Source of the DNA: an uncultured Pseudomonadota bacterium | GTDB taxonomy: Bacteria > Pseudomonadota > Gammaproteobacteria > Steroidobacterales > Steroidobacteraceae | Direction: 5' to 3' | Assembly (NCBI GenBank): GCA_903890265.1 | Contig: CAITAM010000539.1 | Span: 1-5,905 of the forward strand | Length of the DNA: 5,905 bases | Shown: positions 1-5,905 of the stretch, piece by piece | How the letters are laid out: every line of letters begins with the position of its first letter | Position numbering within the stretch: the stretch's first letter is position 1 | The notes under the pieces: generated by a model | Told to the model about the DNA's origin: nothing | Seen by the model: the letters and a program-made list of their open reading frames with translations, nothing else | The model's database searches: none | Position numbers and translations under genes: made by a program

Positions 1-405
1 ACGCGCGAATACGACCGCGCCGACGTGATCCTGATCGGCGTGTCCCGCTCGGGCAAGACGCCGACCTGCATCTACATGGCGCTGCAGTACGGGGTATTCG
101 CCGCGAACTACCCGCTGACCGATGACGACCTCGAGTCAGGTCGGCTGCCGGCGGCGCTCGTCCCCTACGCCAAGAAGCTCCACGGGCTCACCATCCGGCC
201 GGACCGCCTGCAACAGATCCGCCATGAACGACGTCCCGAGAGTCGTTACGCCTCGGCGTCGCAGGTCGCCTACGAGGTGCGCACCGCCGAGGCGCTCTTC
301 GACCGGCTCGGCATTCCCTTCATCGACACGACCGACTGCTCGATCGAAGAAATCGGCAGCCGGATACTGCAGAAGACGGGCATCGAACGGCGCGTCAGGC
401 CGTAG
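1..405 (+). CDS. ppsR: PEP synthase regulatory protein (kinase/pyrophosphorylase), C-terminal part, 5' end outside window
   Basis: Seen: an open frame enters from base 1 and ends at TAG 403-405, giving 134 residues. It carries a P-loop, GVSRSGKTPT (visible residues 13-22), followed by ALQYG and AANYPL, and later SRYAS and the stretch PFIDTT with a downstream SIEEI. Known: this arrangement is the C-terminal half of the DUF299/Kinase-PPPase family (E. coli PpsR, about 277 aa). That bifunctional cytoplasmic enzyme inactivates phosphoenolpyruvate synthase by ADP-dependent phosphorylation of a threonine and reactivates it by Pi-dependent dephosphorylation, so it controls pyruvate-to-PEP flow. The P-loop is the nucleotide-binding site. 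Inference: roughly half of the protein lies upstream of the window; a GTG at 25 is internal, not the start. The usual partner gene ppsA is not in the window. No broken frame or missing key residue is seen in the visible part. The related PPDK regulatory protein is an alternative, but PpsR is the usual gammaproteobacterial form. Confidence 0.93.
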   Translation, partial: TREYDRADVILIGVSRSGKTPTCIYMALQYGVFAANYPLTDDDLESGRLPAALVPYAKKLHGLTIRPDRLQQIRHERRPESRYASASQVAYEVRTAEALFDRLGIPFIDTTDCSIEEIGSRILQKTGIERRVRP

Positions 406-457
406 TCGGCGGTTGAATCTGACACGGGAAGTGTGCGCGCTTTCTCATCGTCCGGCG

Positions 458-473
458 GGCGCTGAGGCGCTGA
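458..473. repeat. Tandem 8-bp direct repeat GGCGCTGA x2
   Basis: Two perfect, adjacent copies of GGCGCTGA (458-465 and 466-473) lie just upstream of the extended -10 element of the DUF1249 gene. They cover about -40 to -25 relative to the predicted transcription start, where a -35 hexamer would be expected, and no good -35 match is present there. It could be a regulator binding site or a chance slippage duplication; the sequence alone cannot decide. Confidence 0.4.
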
Positions 474-482
474 AAATTGCTG

Positions 483-491
483 TGATATAGT
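483..491 (+). promoter_or_regulatory. Extended -10 promoter of the DUF1249 gene
   Basis: TGATATAGT matches the extended -10 pattern TGnTATAAT: TG at 483-484, then hexamer TATAGT at 486-491 (5 of 6). The best -35 candidates at 16-18 bp spacing are poor (CTGAGG at 462-467, 3 of 6), which is common for extended -10 promoters. Transcription should begin near 498-499, right at the ATG of the gene. It would also serve the downstream coiled-coil gene. Confidence 0.6.
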
Positions 492-498
492 CCTTTCC

Positions 499-975
499 AT
501 GGTGACCGACGACCTCTGCATCGTCCCTTGGCGGTCACGTCCGGGGAGCTTTGTCAGCCTGATGACGCTCTACGAGAGCAACTTCATCCGGCTGGGCTGG
601 ATCGTGTCCGGCGTGCAGGATCTCGGTGAGATGCAGGTGTCGACGGTGGCGGATGACTGTGCGCTCAGGCTGCGCGTCATCGAGCGCGGTCCGTACACCA
701 CGACCCTGTCGCTCGCCTACCTGTTCGAGCTTGACGGCGAGCTCGTGCCTGACCCCGAGGTCGGGGTTCGCGTTTATCACGACGCGCGGCTGGTCGAGGC
801 GCTGGGTCCGGCGAAACGCACCGCGCACCAGGGCCTGGGCCAGATCCAGGAGCGGGTCCACCGCTTTACGCACGGCGCCGCGCGCGACGGTCGCTGGATG
901 CTGAACATCATGCTGAACAAGTGGCTCGAGTACTGCGCCGAGCGAGGGCATCGCTTTGCTGCCACGCAGGGCTGA
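499..975 (+). CDS. yqiB: DUF1249 family protein (YqiB-like)
   Basis: Seen: 158 residues from ATG 499 to TGA 973-975. Landmarks are LYESNFIRL (residues 24-32), ERGPYTTTL (62-70), VRVYHDARLVEA (90-101) and LNKWLEYCAERGH (139-151). Known: E. coli YqiB (140 aa, DUF1249) has matching blocks (CEMNFSQL, ESTRYTT, VRLYHDA, ADWLRYCLAHG) in the same order. Its molecular function is not established; no catalytic motif, signal peptide or membrane segment is visible, so a soluble cytoplasmic protein is expected. In E. coli the gene precedes cpdA, which is not present here. Start: ATG 499 keeps the RPGSF segment in front of the domain and sits directly behind the extended -10 box, with no Shine-Dalgarno sequence. 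An ATG at 562 (residue 22) would give 137 aa, close to YqiB's length, with GGGGAG 13 nt upstream, and remains possible. It is probably co-transcribed with the coiled-coil gene 51 bp downstream. The family call is firm; the symbol is by homology only. Confidence 0.85.
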   Translation: MVTDDLCIVPWRSRPGSFVSLMTLYESNFIRLGWIVSGVQDLGEMQVSTVADDCALRLRVIERGPYTTTLSLAYLFELDGELVPDPEVGVRVYHDARLVEALGPAKRTAHQGLGQIQERVHRFTHGAARDGRWMLNIMLNKWLEYCAERGHRFAATQG

Positions 976-1014
976 CGCCGCTTTCGCAGGCGCGTGCGGC
1001 TCGGCACGCTCCGC

Positions 1015-1019
1015 AGGGG
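1015..1019 (+). promoter_or_regulatory. Ribosome binding site deciding the start of the coiled-coil gene
   Basis: AGGGG lies 7 nt before GTG 1027. The alternative GTG at 994 in the same frame has only a weak AGG 3 nt upstream, so 1027 is the better start. Confidence 0.55.
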
Positions 1020-1026
1020 CGGGTCG

Positions 1027-2067
1027 GTGATCTGGTCGAACGTGATCAGCACGCTGCGGATCGCGGCGCTCACGGGCAGGGGCGAGGTGGACGACGAATC
1101 GCGCCTCCTCAAGCTCTACTGGAATCGCGCCGAGCTCAAGAAGGAACTGGCGACTCTCGATGCGCAGGTGCACCAGCTGCGTGACCGGCTGAAGCAGCAG
1201 GAAGGGCTGACCGGTCGCGTGGAGGAGGAGTTCCATGCCCTCGAGGTGCTGCTCGGCAATCCCGATTACTCATTCCAGGCGATCGTCCATTACCAGCTTC
1301 GGGCGCTGTGGCGCGCGTGCCACGGGCAGCTCGAGCAGTTCGCCGGCGAGCTCGGCCGGCAGCGCGAGGAGCGAGAGTCCCAGCGGCACCTGCAGGACTA
1401 CCAGCTCAGTCGCGCGCAGCGACTGCGCGCGATCAGTGATCTCGAGGCGGCGGCTGAGGCGGACGTCGCGGCCGCGGAATCCGCGGTGGCCGAGCGCGTC
1501 GCACGGCTTGGCCAGCTGCGCCAGTTCTGGCACTACTTCAGGCGGCAGCGGCTCGAGGCCGAGGTCGAGGCTGAGCGCGAACGCGTGGCATCCCTCGCCC
1601 GGGTGCTCGCGGACACTCGCGCGAGCCGCAAGGACATCGAGCAGGAGCCGTGGCCGAAGTTCGCGGGCCTGTCGACCGAGGGCAAGCGCGGTATCAACGT
1701 GGCTGTGATTGCCTACGCGCAGCTTCTGGTGGCGCGCCTCGGCGAGGGTGGCCTTGCCAGGCGAGCCTGGGAAGCGCAGCGCCAGGGCGTGCGGGACTGC
1801 CACTACGGCAGCCGTGGCGAGTGCATGGCGCTCATGGCCGAGATTCGTGACGCGGTCGCGCTCGTGCGCGAAGCCGGCGGCATCGTGGCCGAACTCAAGG
1901 TCCGTGCGGACCGGCTGAAGGCCAGCGCCAGTTACGCCGAGCCCGGTGATTCGATACCGCTGGCGGAGTCACTGCCGGCCAACGAGCCGGGCACCGAGCG
2001 CAGCCTGAACGAACCGAACGTTCTGCGCGAGAACTACTGGGACATCTACCGCGTCCTGCGCGGCTGA
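1027..2067 (+). CDS. Uncharacterised coiled-coil protein
   Basis: I do not recognise this gene. Seen: 346 residues from GTG 1027 (SD AGGGG, 7 nt) to TGA 2065-2067; the frame is open upstream to GTG 994 (357 aa). The N-terminus (MIWSNVISTLRIAAL) is mildly amphipathic rather than a signal peptide. Residues about 33-75 and 101-205 are rich in Glu, Arg, Gln, Leu and Ala with heptad-like spacing, suggesting two coiled coils broken by a segment around GNPDYSFQAIVHYQL (77-91). A non-coiled block follows, PWPKFAGLSTEGKRGINVAV (208-227), continuing as an apolar helix to about 238. A CHYGSRGEC stretch (258-266) contains two cysteines. A polar, Pro/Ser/Glu-rich linker (about 304-330) leads to a short aromatic tail ending NYWDIYRVLRG. 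No ATPase, DNA-binding or membrane motif is evident. It follows the DUF1249 gene closely and probably shares its promoter. Codon use matches the neighbours. A structural, scaffold-like role is only a guess from the coiled coils. Confidence 0.8.
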   Translation: MIWSNVISTLRIAALTGRGEVDDESRLLKLYWNRAELKKELATLDAQVHQLRDRLKQQEGLTGRVEEEFHALEVLLGNPDYSFQAIVHYQLRALWRACHGQLEQFAGELGRQREERESQRHLQDYQLSRAQRLRAISDLEAAAEADVAAAESAVAERVARLGQLRQFWHYFRRQRLEAEVEAERERVASLARVLADTRASRKDIEQEPWPKFAGLSTEGKRGINVAVIAYAQLLVARLGEGGLARRAWEAQRQGVRDCHYGSRGECMALMAEIRDAVALVREAGGIVAELKVRADRLKASASYAEPGDSIPLAESLPANEPGTERSLNEPNVLRENYWDIYRVLRG

Positions 2068-2086
2068 CGCGCCGCGCGGCCTGTTT
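2056..2086 (+). terminator. Possible intrinsic terminator of the DUF1249/coiled-coil operon
   Basis: GCGCGGC (2058-2064) pairs perfectly with GCCGCGC (2071-2077) around a 6-nt loop. One U-G and one C-G pair (2056-2057 with 2078-2079) extend the stem to 9 bp. The tail CCTGTTT is only weakly T-rich. The hairpin spans the last codons and stop of the coiled-coil gene and sits between convergent genes. Confidence 0.4.
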
Positions 2087-2114
2087 CCCGGCTTGAGCGA
2101 GCGATAGGCGCCGG

Positions 2115-4298
2115 CTAGTGCGTGGTGTTTCCGGTGGGCGCGTTGCGCGACAGCTGTGTCGCGGGCGGCGGGCCGAGCGCGATCAGGTCGGCGACGATAT
2201 GGGCTGATTCGGCCAGATTCGCGTCAGGCTCCTTGTCGGGATCGAGCTTCTCCAGCGTCGTCAGCGGCGGCTCCTGGTGGGCCGCGCGGCGGGCATTGAT
2301 GATCTCGAGCCGTTCCTTGTCCTGCTGCTCGCGCTCGGCCTTGCGCTTGGCGAGGTTCAGCGAGATGGTTTTCTCGCTGCGCGCGGACTCGACACTCTTG
2401 ACTTCGCTCGCGAGCGCGACGAGATCCGGGTCGTTCTGCAGGCGCTCGAGGTGCCGCTTGCGCAGCAACGGGATCTGCCCGGCGAGGCTGTGGTCGGCGT
2501 CGAAGGTGACGGGGCGGATGCGGTCCCACGGCAGCGCGCTGTCACGGGTGCTTTCCCCGACCTCGGTCAGGCTGATGACCGACGGCAGGCCGATCTCGGG
2601 TTCGACACCGCGGTTCTGCACGCTGTCGCCGGTGATGCGGTAGTACTTGCCGATGGTCACGGTCAGCTCACCGAATCCGGCGTTCGGGCCCAGCGCGAAG
2701 TGATCGAGCTGGTAGAGATTCTGCACGGTGCCCTTGCCGTAGGTGGTCTGGCCGACGACGACCGCCCGGCCGTAGTCCTGCAGTGCGGCTGAGAAGATTT
2801 CCGAGGCAGAGGCGCTGGTGCGGTCGACGAGCACCGCCATCGGTCCGTCCCAGGCCGTGGCCGAATCCGGGTCCGGCAGCACCTCGAGCTTGTTGCCGGT
2901 CTCGCGCAGCTGCACGACCGGACCGTGCTTGACGAACAGCCCGACCAGGCCCGTGGCCTCGGTGAGCAGGCCGCCACCGTTGCCGCGCAGGTCCATCACG
3001 AGTCCGTCGATCCCTTCCTTCTTGAGTTCGGTCAGCAAACGAAGCACGTCGCGTGTGGTGCTGCGGTAGCCCTGGTCGCCTGCCGTGCGCGCCTCGGAGT
3101 CCTGGTAGAAGCTCGGCACCTCGATGATGCCGATCTTGTACTCGCGGCCACCCTCGGTCACGGTGCGGACCTTCTTCTGCGCCGCCTGCGCCTCGAGCGT
3201 CACCTTGTTGCGCGTGAACTCGATGATCGTCTCCTTCGAGCCGGGCGTTGCGCCGGCCGGCAGGATGGACAGCCGGACCACGCTGCCGGCCGGACCGCGG
3301 ATCTTCTGCACGACGTCATCGAGGCGCCAGCCGATCACATCGACCATTTCACCGCTCTTGCCCTGACCAACCGCGGTGATGCGGTCGTTCGGCTTGAGCT
3401 GGCCGCTGACGGCGACCGGGCCGCCGGGGATGATGTTGATGATCGTCACGTAGTCGTCGGTCAGCTGCAGCGAGGCGCCGATGCCGACGTAGGACAGCTT
3501 CATCGCAATGTTGTACTCCTCGCTCGAGCGCGGCGAGAAGTAATTCGAGTGCGGGTCGTAGACGTGCGCGTAGGCGTTCATGAACGTCTCGAACACGTCG
3601 TCCGGCGTGATCTGATCGATGCGCTTGACCAGCCGTTCGTACCGCTTGCGCAGCACTTCACGGGCCTCTGGCCACGTCTTGCCCGCCAGCATCAGCGACA
3701 GCGCGTCGTTCTCGACGCGCTTGCGCCAGAGGTCGTCGAGTTCCGCCTGCGTGGCAGGCCAGGGCGCCTTCGCGCGATCGAACGCGAACGACTCGTCGAC
3801 GGTGAAATCCGGTTCGGTATCGAGCAGGTGCAGGGCGTAGTTCATGGCCGCCCGATTGCGTTCCTGCAGTCGCTGGAAGATCGCAAAGGCGGGCTCGACC
3901 GAGCCGGTGCGGACGGCCTCGGCAAGCTGCGGGCGGTAACGCTCGAACTCGTCGATATCCGACTTCAGAAAATAGCTGCGGCTGCTGTCGAGCGACTGCA
4001 GGTAATGGTCATAGACCTGCGACGAGAGCTTTTCGTCGGCGACGAGCTGGCTGTAGTGCGAGCGCTCGAACATGTCGCCGACGATGCGGGCGACCTTGCG
4101 CTCGCGGTCGGTGGGTTTCAGCGCGCCGGCCGTCGTGCTGGTCGCCACCGAGGCCGCGGAACGCAGCGGCGCGGAGGCGGCAAGCATCAGGCCGCCAAGG
4201 ACAATGGCAGGAATTGCCAGTGCGATCCGCAGGGCGAACCCGGAGGGGAGGGCACGGGAAGTCGGCGGGCTGGGGTCGCGGTTCGGCTGGGTGGGCAT
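2115..4298 (-). CDS. prc: Carboxy-terminal (tail-specific) processing protease, S41A family
   Basis: Seen: 727 residues from ATG 4298 to TAG at 2117-2115. Residues 20-43 form a signal-peptide-like segment (GFALRIALAIPAIVLGG, ending ASA). A helical N-terminal domain spans about 62-245. A PDZ domain (about 265-350) begins near YVGIGASLQ and includes DVIGWRLDDVVQKIRGPAGS. The protease core (about 385-575) contains DLRGNGGG (436-443), SASASEIFSAALQDYG and YGKGTVQ. A charged C-terminal domain follows (about 580-727). Spacing to known Ctp enzymes places the catalytic Ser at 497, Lys at 522 and Gln at 526; all are present. Known: E. coli Prc/Tsp (682 aa) is a periplasmic Ser/Lys protease that degrades SsrA-tagged and other proteins with apolar C-termini and trims or removes envelope proteins such as FtsI and peptidoglycan hydrolases. 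Start: GTG 4352 would add 18 residues but lies at the predicted transcription start; ATG 4298 puts the signal peptide closer to the N-terminus, though its SD is weak. It is monocistronic as far as seen and convergent with the coiled-coil gene. Confidence 0.95.
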   Translation of the reverse strand: MPTQPNRDPSPPTSRALPSGFALRIALAIPAIVLGGLMLAASAPLRSAASVATSTTAGALKPTDRERKVARIVGDMFERSHYSQLVADEKLSSQVYDHYLQSLDSSRSYFLKSDIDEFERYRPQLAEAVRTGSVEPAFAIFQRLQERNRAAMNYALHLLDTEPDFTVDESFAFDRAKAPWPATQAELDDLWRKRVENDALSLMLAGKTWPEAREVLRKRYERLVKRIDQITPDDVFETFMNAYAHVYDPHSNYFSPRSSEEYNIAMKLSYVGIGASLQLTDDYVTIINIIPGGPVAVSGQLKPNDRITAVGQGKSGEMVDVIGWRLDDVVQKIRGPAGSVVRLSILPAGATPGSKETIIEFTRNKVTLEAQAAQKKVRTVTEGGREYKIGIIEVPSFYQDSEARTAGDQGYRSTTRDVLRLLTELKKEGIDGLVMDLRGNGGGLLTEATGLVGLFVKHGPVVQLRETGNKLEVLPDPDSATAWDGPMAVLVDRTSASASEIFSAALQDYGRAVVVGQTTYGKGTVQNLYQLDHFALGPNAGFGELTVTIGKYYRITGDSVQNRGVEPEIGLPSVISLTEVGESTRDSALPWDRIRPVTFDADHSLAGQIPLLRKRHLERLQNDPDLVALASEVKSVESARSEKTISLNLAKRKAEREQQDKERLEIINARRAAHQEPPLTTLEKLDPDKEPDANLAESAHIVADLIALGPPPATQLSRNAPTGNTTH

Positions 4299-4360
4299 GT
4301 TGTGCGCTAAACTACAGGTTGACCGGACGCGGACGCGATCGGTTCGGGACACGTCCTGCC

Positions 4361-4389
4361 AATCTAGACAGGGCAGCGGGCCATATCAA
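4361..4389 (-). promoter_or_regulatory. Sigma70-like promoter of prc
   Basis: On the minus strand TTGATA (4389-4384, 5 of 6 to TTGACA) is followed after exactly 17 bp by TAGATT (4366-4361, 4 of 6 to TATAAT). Transcription would start near 4354, leaving a leader of roughly 55 nt before ATG 4298. This is the best promoter match in the divergent gap. I found no convincing plus-strand promoter for the small membrane protein gene there. Confidence 0.5.
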
Positions 4390-4410
4390 GTGCCCGGCGT
4401 CCTAATTTTC

Positions 4411-4416
4411 AAAGGA
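4411..4416 (+). promoter_or_regulatory. Ribosome binding site of the small membrane protein gene
   Basis: AAAGGA, in an A-rich patch unusual for this GC-rich DNA, ends 10 nt before GTG 4427. It supports the GTG start and argues that the short frame is translated. Confidence 0.5.
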
Positions 4417-4426
4417 AAACAGCGCT

Positions 4427-4714
4427 GTGACTCCTCTCGCCGTATTGACGGGCATCGTGCTGGGCTCGGCCGTCACGATCACGCTCGGGCTCGCCATGGT
4501 GCTCGCCGTCTTCCTGATCCTCGGCCACGAGTACGCCCGCACGGGGATCGAGATGCGGCACCTGCTGCAGAGCCTCGGGCTTTTTTTCGCGCTGGCGCTG
4601 GTCTCGTCCAGTGCATTCTGGTCGGTCCTGCGTCGCCGCTCGTGGTGGTGGTGTGCGCAGGCGGCGATGTGGCTCGTCGTCACCGGCCTCGGCGTCTACT
4701 ACTGGCCGGCCTGA
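4427..4714 (+). CDS. Small three-helix inner-membrane protein, function unknown
   Basis: I do not recognise a named family. Seen: 95 residues from GTG 4427 to TGA 4712-4714. There are three strongly apolar stretches: about 5-33 (VLAVFLILG at its end), 46-67 (LLQSLGLFFALALVSSSAFW) and 74-92 (WLVVTGLGVYY). The first two are joined by a polar loop with HEYARTGIEMRH (34-45), the last two by LRRRS (68-72). The cluster RRRSWWWC marks the start of helix 3. By the positive-inside rule the RRR loop should be cytoplasmic, placing the C-terminus in the periplasm. The frame has an SD-like AAAGGA, and the pattern of three clean transmembrane segments is unlikely to be a chance frame. It is divergent from prc and convergent with the HDOD-GGDEF gene 31 bp away, so it is probably transcribed alone. 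No motif points to transport or enzymatic activity. Confidence 0.75.
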   Translation: MTPLAVLTGIVLGSAVTITLGLAMVLAVFLILGHEYARTGIEMRHLLQSLGLFFALALVSSSAFWSVLRRRSWWWCAQAAMWLVVTGLGVYYWPA

Positions 4715-4716
4715 GC

Positions 4717-4739
4717 GCTGCGCCGCTCGGCGGCGTGGC
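4717..4739 (+). terminator. Hairpin between convergent genes, possible terminator
   Basis: CGCCGC (4721-4726) and GCGGCG (4730-4735) pair around a TCG loop. Two G-U and two G-C pairs (4717-4720 with 4736-4739) extend the stem to 10 bp on the plus-strand RNA. The G-U pairs would be A-C mismatches on the other strand, so it fits the small membrane gene better. There is no U-tract, so termination is uncertain. Confidence 0.3.
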
Positions 4740-4745
4740 CCTGTC

Positions 4746-5905
4746 CTAGAGGAAGCGCACCCGTGGCGCGGGGCGGTCCGGCTCGTAGCCCGAGAGGTGA
4801 TGCGGGCCCTTGATCTTGGCCGAGTGCAGCGCAAGCCGAGCGGCCTTCAGCAGTTCATCCGCCGAGCCGAAGCGGTAGTCGGCGTGGTGGGTCGCGTAGC
4901 CGACTGACAGCGTGATTGACAGCGACTGGTCGGCGACGCTGTGGCGCGTGGTCTGCGAGGCGAGCACGATCCGCTGGCCGATCTCGGCGGCCGCGCGCGG
5001 GTCGGCATCGGGCAGGATCACCACGAACTCATGACCCTCGCAGCGGCCCACGGTGTCCACTTTGCGGACCTGGGACTCGATCAGCTGGGCGCTCATCTGC
5101 AGCACGCGGGCGTCGGACTGCGGCCCGACACGGTCACGGATGCGCTGCAGGTCATCCAGCTCGCAGACCCCCACGGACAGCGTGCCGTGGTTCTGCTCGG
5201 CGCGCGCAAACGCATCCTTCAGTATCCGCTCGACGTAGACGCCGTCGTGGGCGCCGGAGACCGGGTCGTGGGTGATCTGGCCGTCCAGTGCGATCGCGCG
5301 CATCGTCAGCGTGGCGACCTCCTGGCGCAGTTCGCCGATGTCACGCAGGCCCTCGGCGTCGCGCAGCGCGAGCACGTCCCGGACGCGCTCGAGCACGGCG
5401 ACCGGATCCGCCACGAGGTCGGTTTCGAACACGGCCGCCGTGTCCGGCAGCACGGCGCTGACCCGTTCAAGGACCGTCGCGAACCGCTCCCGGTCGAGGG
5501 CGAAAATCCGCTCGGCCTGCTGCGCGGCTTCAAGGCACGCGCGCTCGTCCGTGCAGAGAAAGATATCGGCGACCGCGCCGGCGAGGGCGACGCACCGGTT
5601 GAAGCCGTCGTCCGGGTCGAGGCTGCGGCGGATGTCCTGGCGATGCGACAGCTCCACGGCCTCAACCAGCCGGCGCGGCATGCTCCAGCGGTTCATGAGC
5701 CAGCCGCCGACGGCCGCGTGATCGTGGCCGAACTGCTTGCGCTCGAAGTTGGCCAGCGCCCGATGGTCGATCTGGATGTCGGCCGTATCGCGGTAGAGGT
5801 TCGGCAGCGCGCGGTCGAGCGCCAGAATGCCAAGGTCCTGCACCAGGCCCGCGAGAAAGAGTTCCTCGAGGAACGGATGGCCGATGGCCTCGCCGAGGCC
5901 GCGCG
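4746..5905 (-). CDS. HDOD domain protein with degenerate GGDEF domain, N-terminus outside window
   Basis: Seen: the frame is open from the right edge (5905) to TAG at 4748-4746; 385 complete codons are visible. A GTG at 5843 is internal, since family-like sequence (LEELFLAGLVQDLGILAL) runs across it. Numbers below count from that GTG. The HDOD part continues to about residue 160, with FGHDHAAVGGWLMNRWSMP (38-56) and then LVEAVELSHR; HD-type metal residues are not kept (QD in place of HD), as is normal for HDOD. A short helical linker (RDIGELRQEVATL) leads to a GGDEF-like domain, about 192-354. Its signature is EGHEF (269-273) instead of GGDEF, the usual DxD/ND and GD positions are also altered, but an RxxD I-site (RKVD, 260-263) sits exactly 5 residues before it. 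Known: HDOD-GGDEF proteins occur in gammaproteobacterial signalling; HDOD is non-enzymatic. Inference: this is not a diguanylate cyclase but perhaps a c-di-GMP receptor. Partner and output are unknown. Confidence 0.88.
   Translation of the reverse strand, partial: RGLGEAIGHPFLEELFLAGLVQDLGILALDRALPNLYRDTADIQIDHRALANFERKQFGHDHAAVGGWLMNRWSMPRRLVEAVELSHRQDIRRSLDPDDGFNRCVALAGAVADIFLCTDERACLEAAQQAERIFALDRERFATVLERVSAVLPDTAAVFETDLVADPVAVLERVRDVLALRDAEGLRDIGELRQEVATLTMRAIALDGQITHDPVSGAHDGVYVERILKDAFARAEQNHGTLSVGVCELDDLQRIRDRVGPQSDARVLQMSAQLIESQVRKVDTVGRCEGHEFVVILPDADPRAAAEIGQRIVLASQTTRHSVADQSLSITLSVGYATHHADYRFGSADELLKAARLALHSAKIKGPHHLSGYEPDRPAPRVRFL

Noticed and set aside
422..434. ACAC/GTGT hairpin after ppsR as a terminator
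   Set aside because: The stem has only 4 bp and the downstream sequence is GCGCGC rather than a T-tract.
535..1236. 233-codon minus-strand frame across the DUF1249 and coiled-coil genes
   Set aside because: It overlaps two better supported genes, has no motif and reflects the rarity of stop codons in GC-rich DNA.
1270..1803. 177-codon minus-strand frame inside the coiled-coil gene
   Set aside because: It is an antisense shadow with biased composition, no motif and no independent ribosome site.
2088..2114. CCGGC/GCCGG inverted repeat downstream of the prc stop as a prc terminator
   Set aside because: Only 5 bp with a 17-nt loop and no T-run on the minus strand; too weak to call.
2925..4310. 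Long 461-codon plus-strand frame opposite prc
   Set aside because: It is fully antisense to a clear, motif-complete protease gene. Its product is Arg/Val/Asp/His/Leu-rich low-information sequence without motifs, as expected for the mirror frame of a high-GC gene.
4308..4324. TAAACT and TTGACC on the plus strand as promoter elements for the small membrane protein
   Set aside because: TAAACT has no matching -35 at 16-18 bp, and TTGACC has no -10-like hexamer at usable spacing; both are likely chance matches.

Overview
The window looks like chromosomal DNA of a high-GC gammaproteobacterium. The G+C content is high throughout, third codon positions are strongly G/C-biased, and the gene content fits: a PEP-synthase regulatory protein, a YqiB-type DUF1249 protein and a long Prc/Tsp-type tail-specific protease are all typical of that class. 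I see no insertion sequence, phage gene, tRNA, rRNA or CRISPR array. This reads as ordinary core or housekeeping sequence with a few unusual details.

Layout. Positions 1-405 (+) hold the C-terminal half of ppsR, cut by the window edge. A 93-bp gap follows, with an extended -10 promoter and a tandem 8-bp repeat. A DUF1249 protein (499-975, +) and a coiled-coil protein that I do not recognise (1027-2067, +) probably form an operon, which ends at a GC-rich hairpin over the second stop codon. The periplasmic processing protease prc (2115-4298, -) converges on it. Between prc and the next gene is a divergent intergenic region with a good sigma70-like promoter for prc. A three-helix membrane protein of 95 residues (4427-4714, +) follows. 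It converges on an HDOD-GGDEF signalling protein (4746 to beyond 5905, -) whose N-terminus is off the window. Every gap between genes is under 130 bp.

Functional links. The genes do not form one obvious pathway. ppsR controls PEP synthase (gluconeogenic carbon flow), prc degrades or trims periplasmic proteins, and the HDOD-GGDEF protein belongs to the cyclic-di-GMP signalling world. The most interesting points are: (1) the GGDEF domain has lost its catalytic signature (EGHEF) and other substrate-site residues but keeps a correctly spaced RxxD I-site, which suggests a c-di-GMP receptor rather than a synthase; (2) the DUF1249 promoter is placed so that its mRNA would be leaderless or nearly so; (3) the uncharacterised coiled-coil protein has a conserved-looking non-coiled block and is tied to DUF1249.
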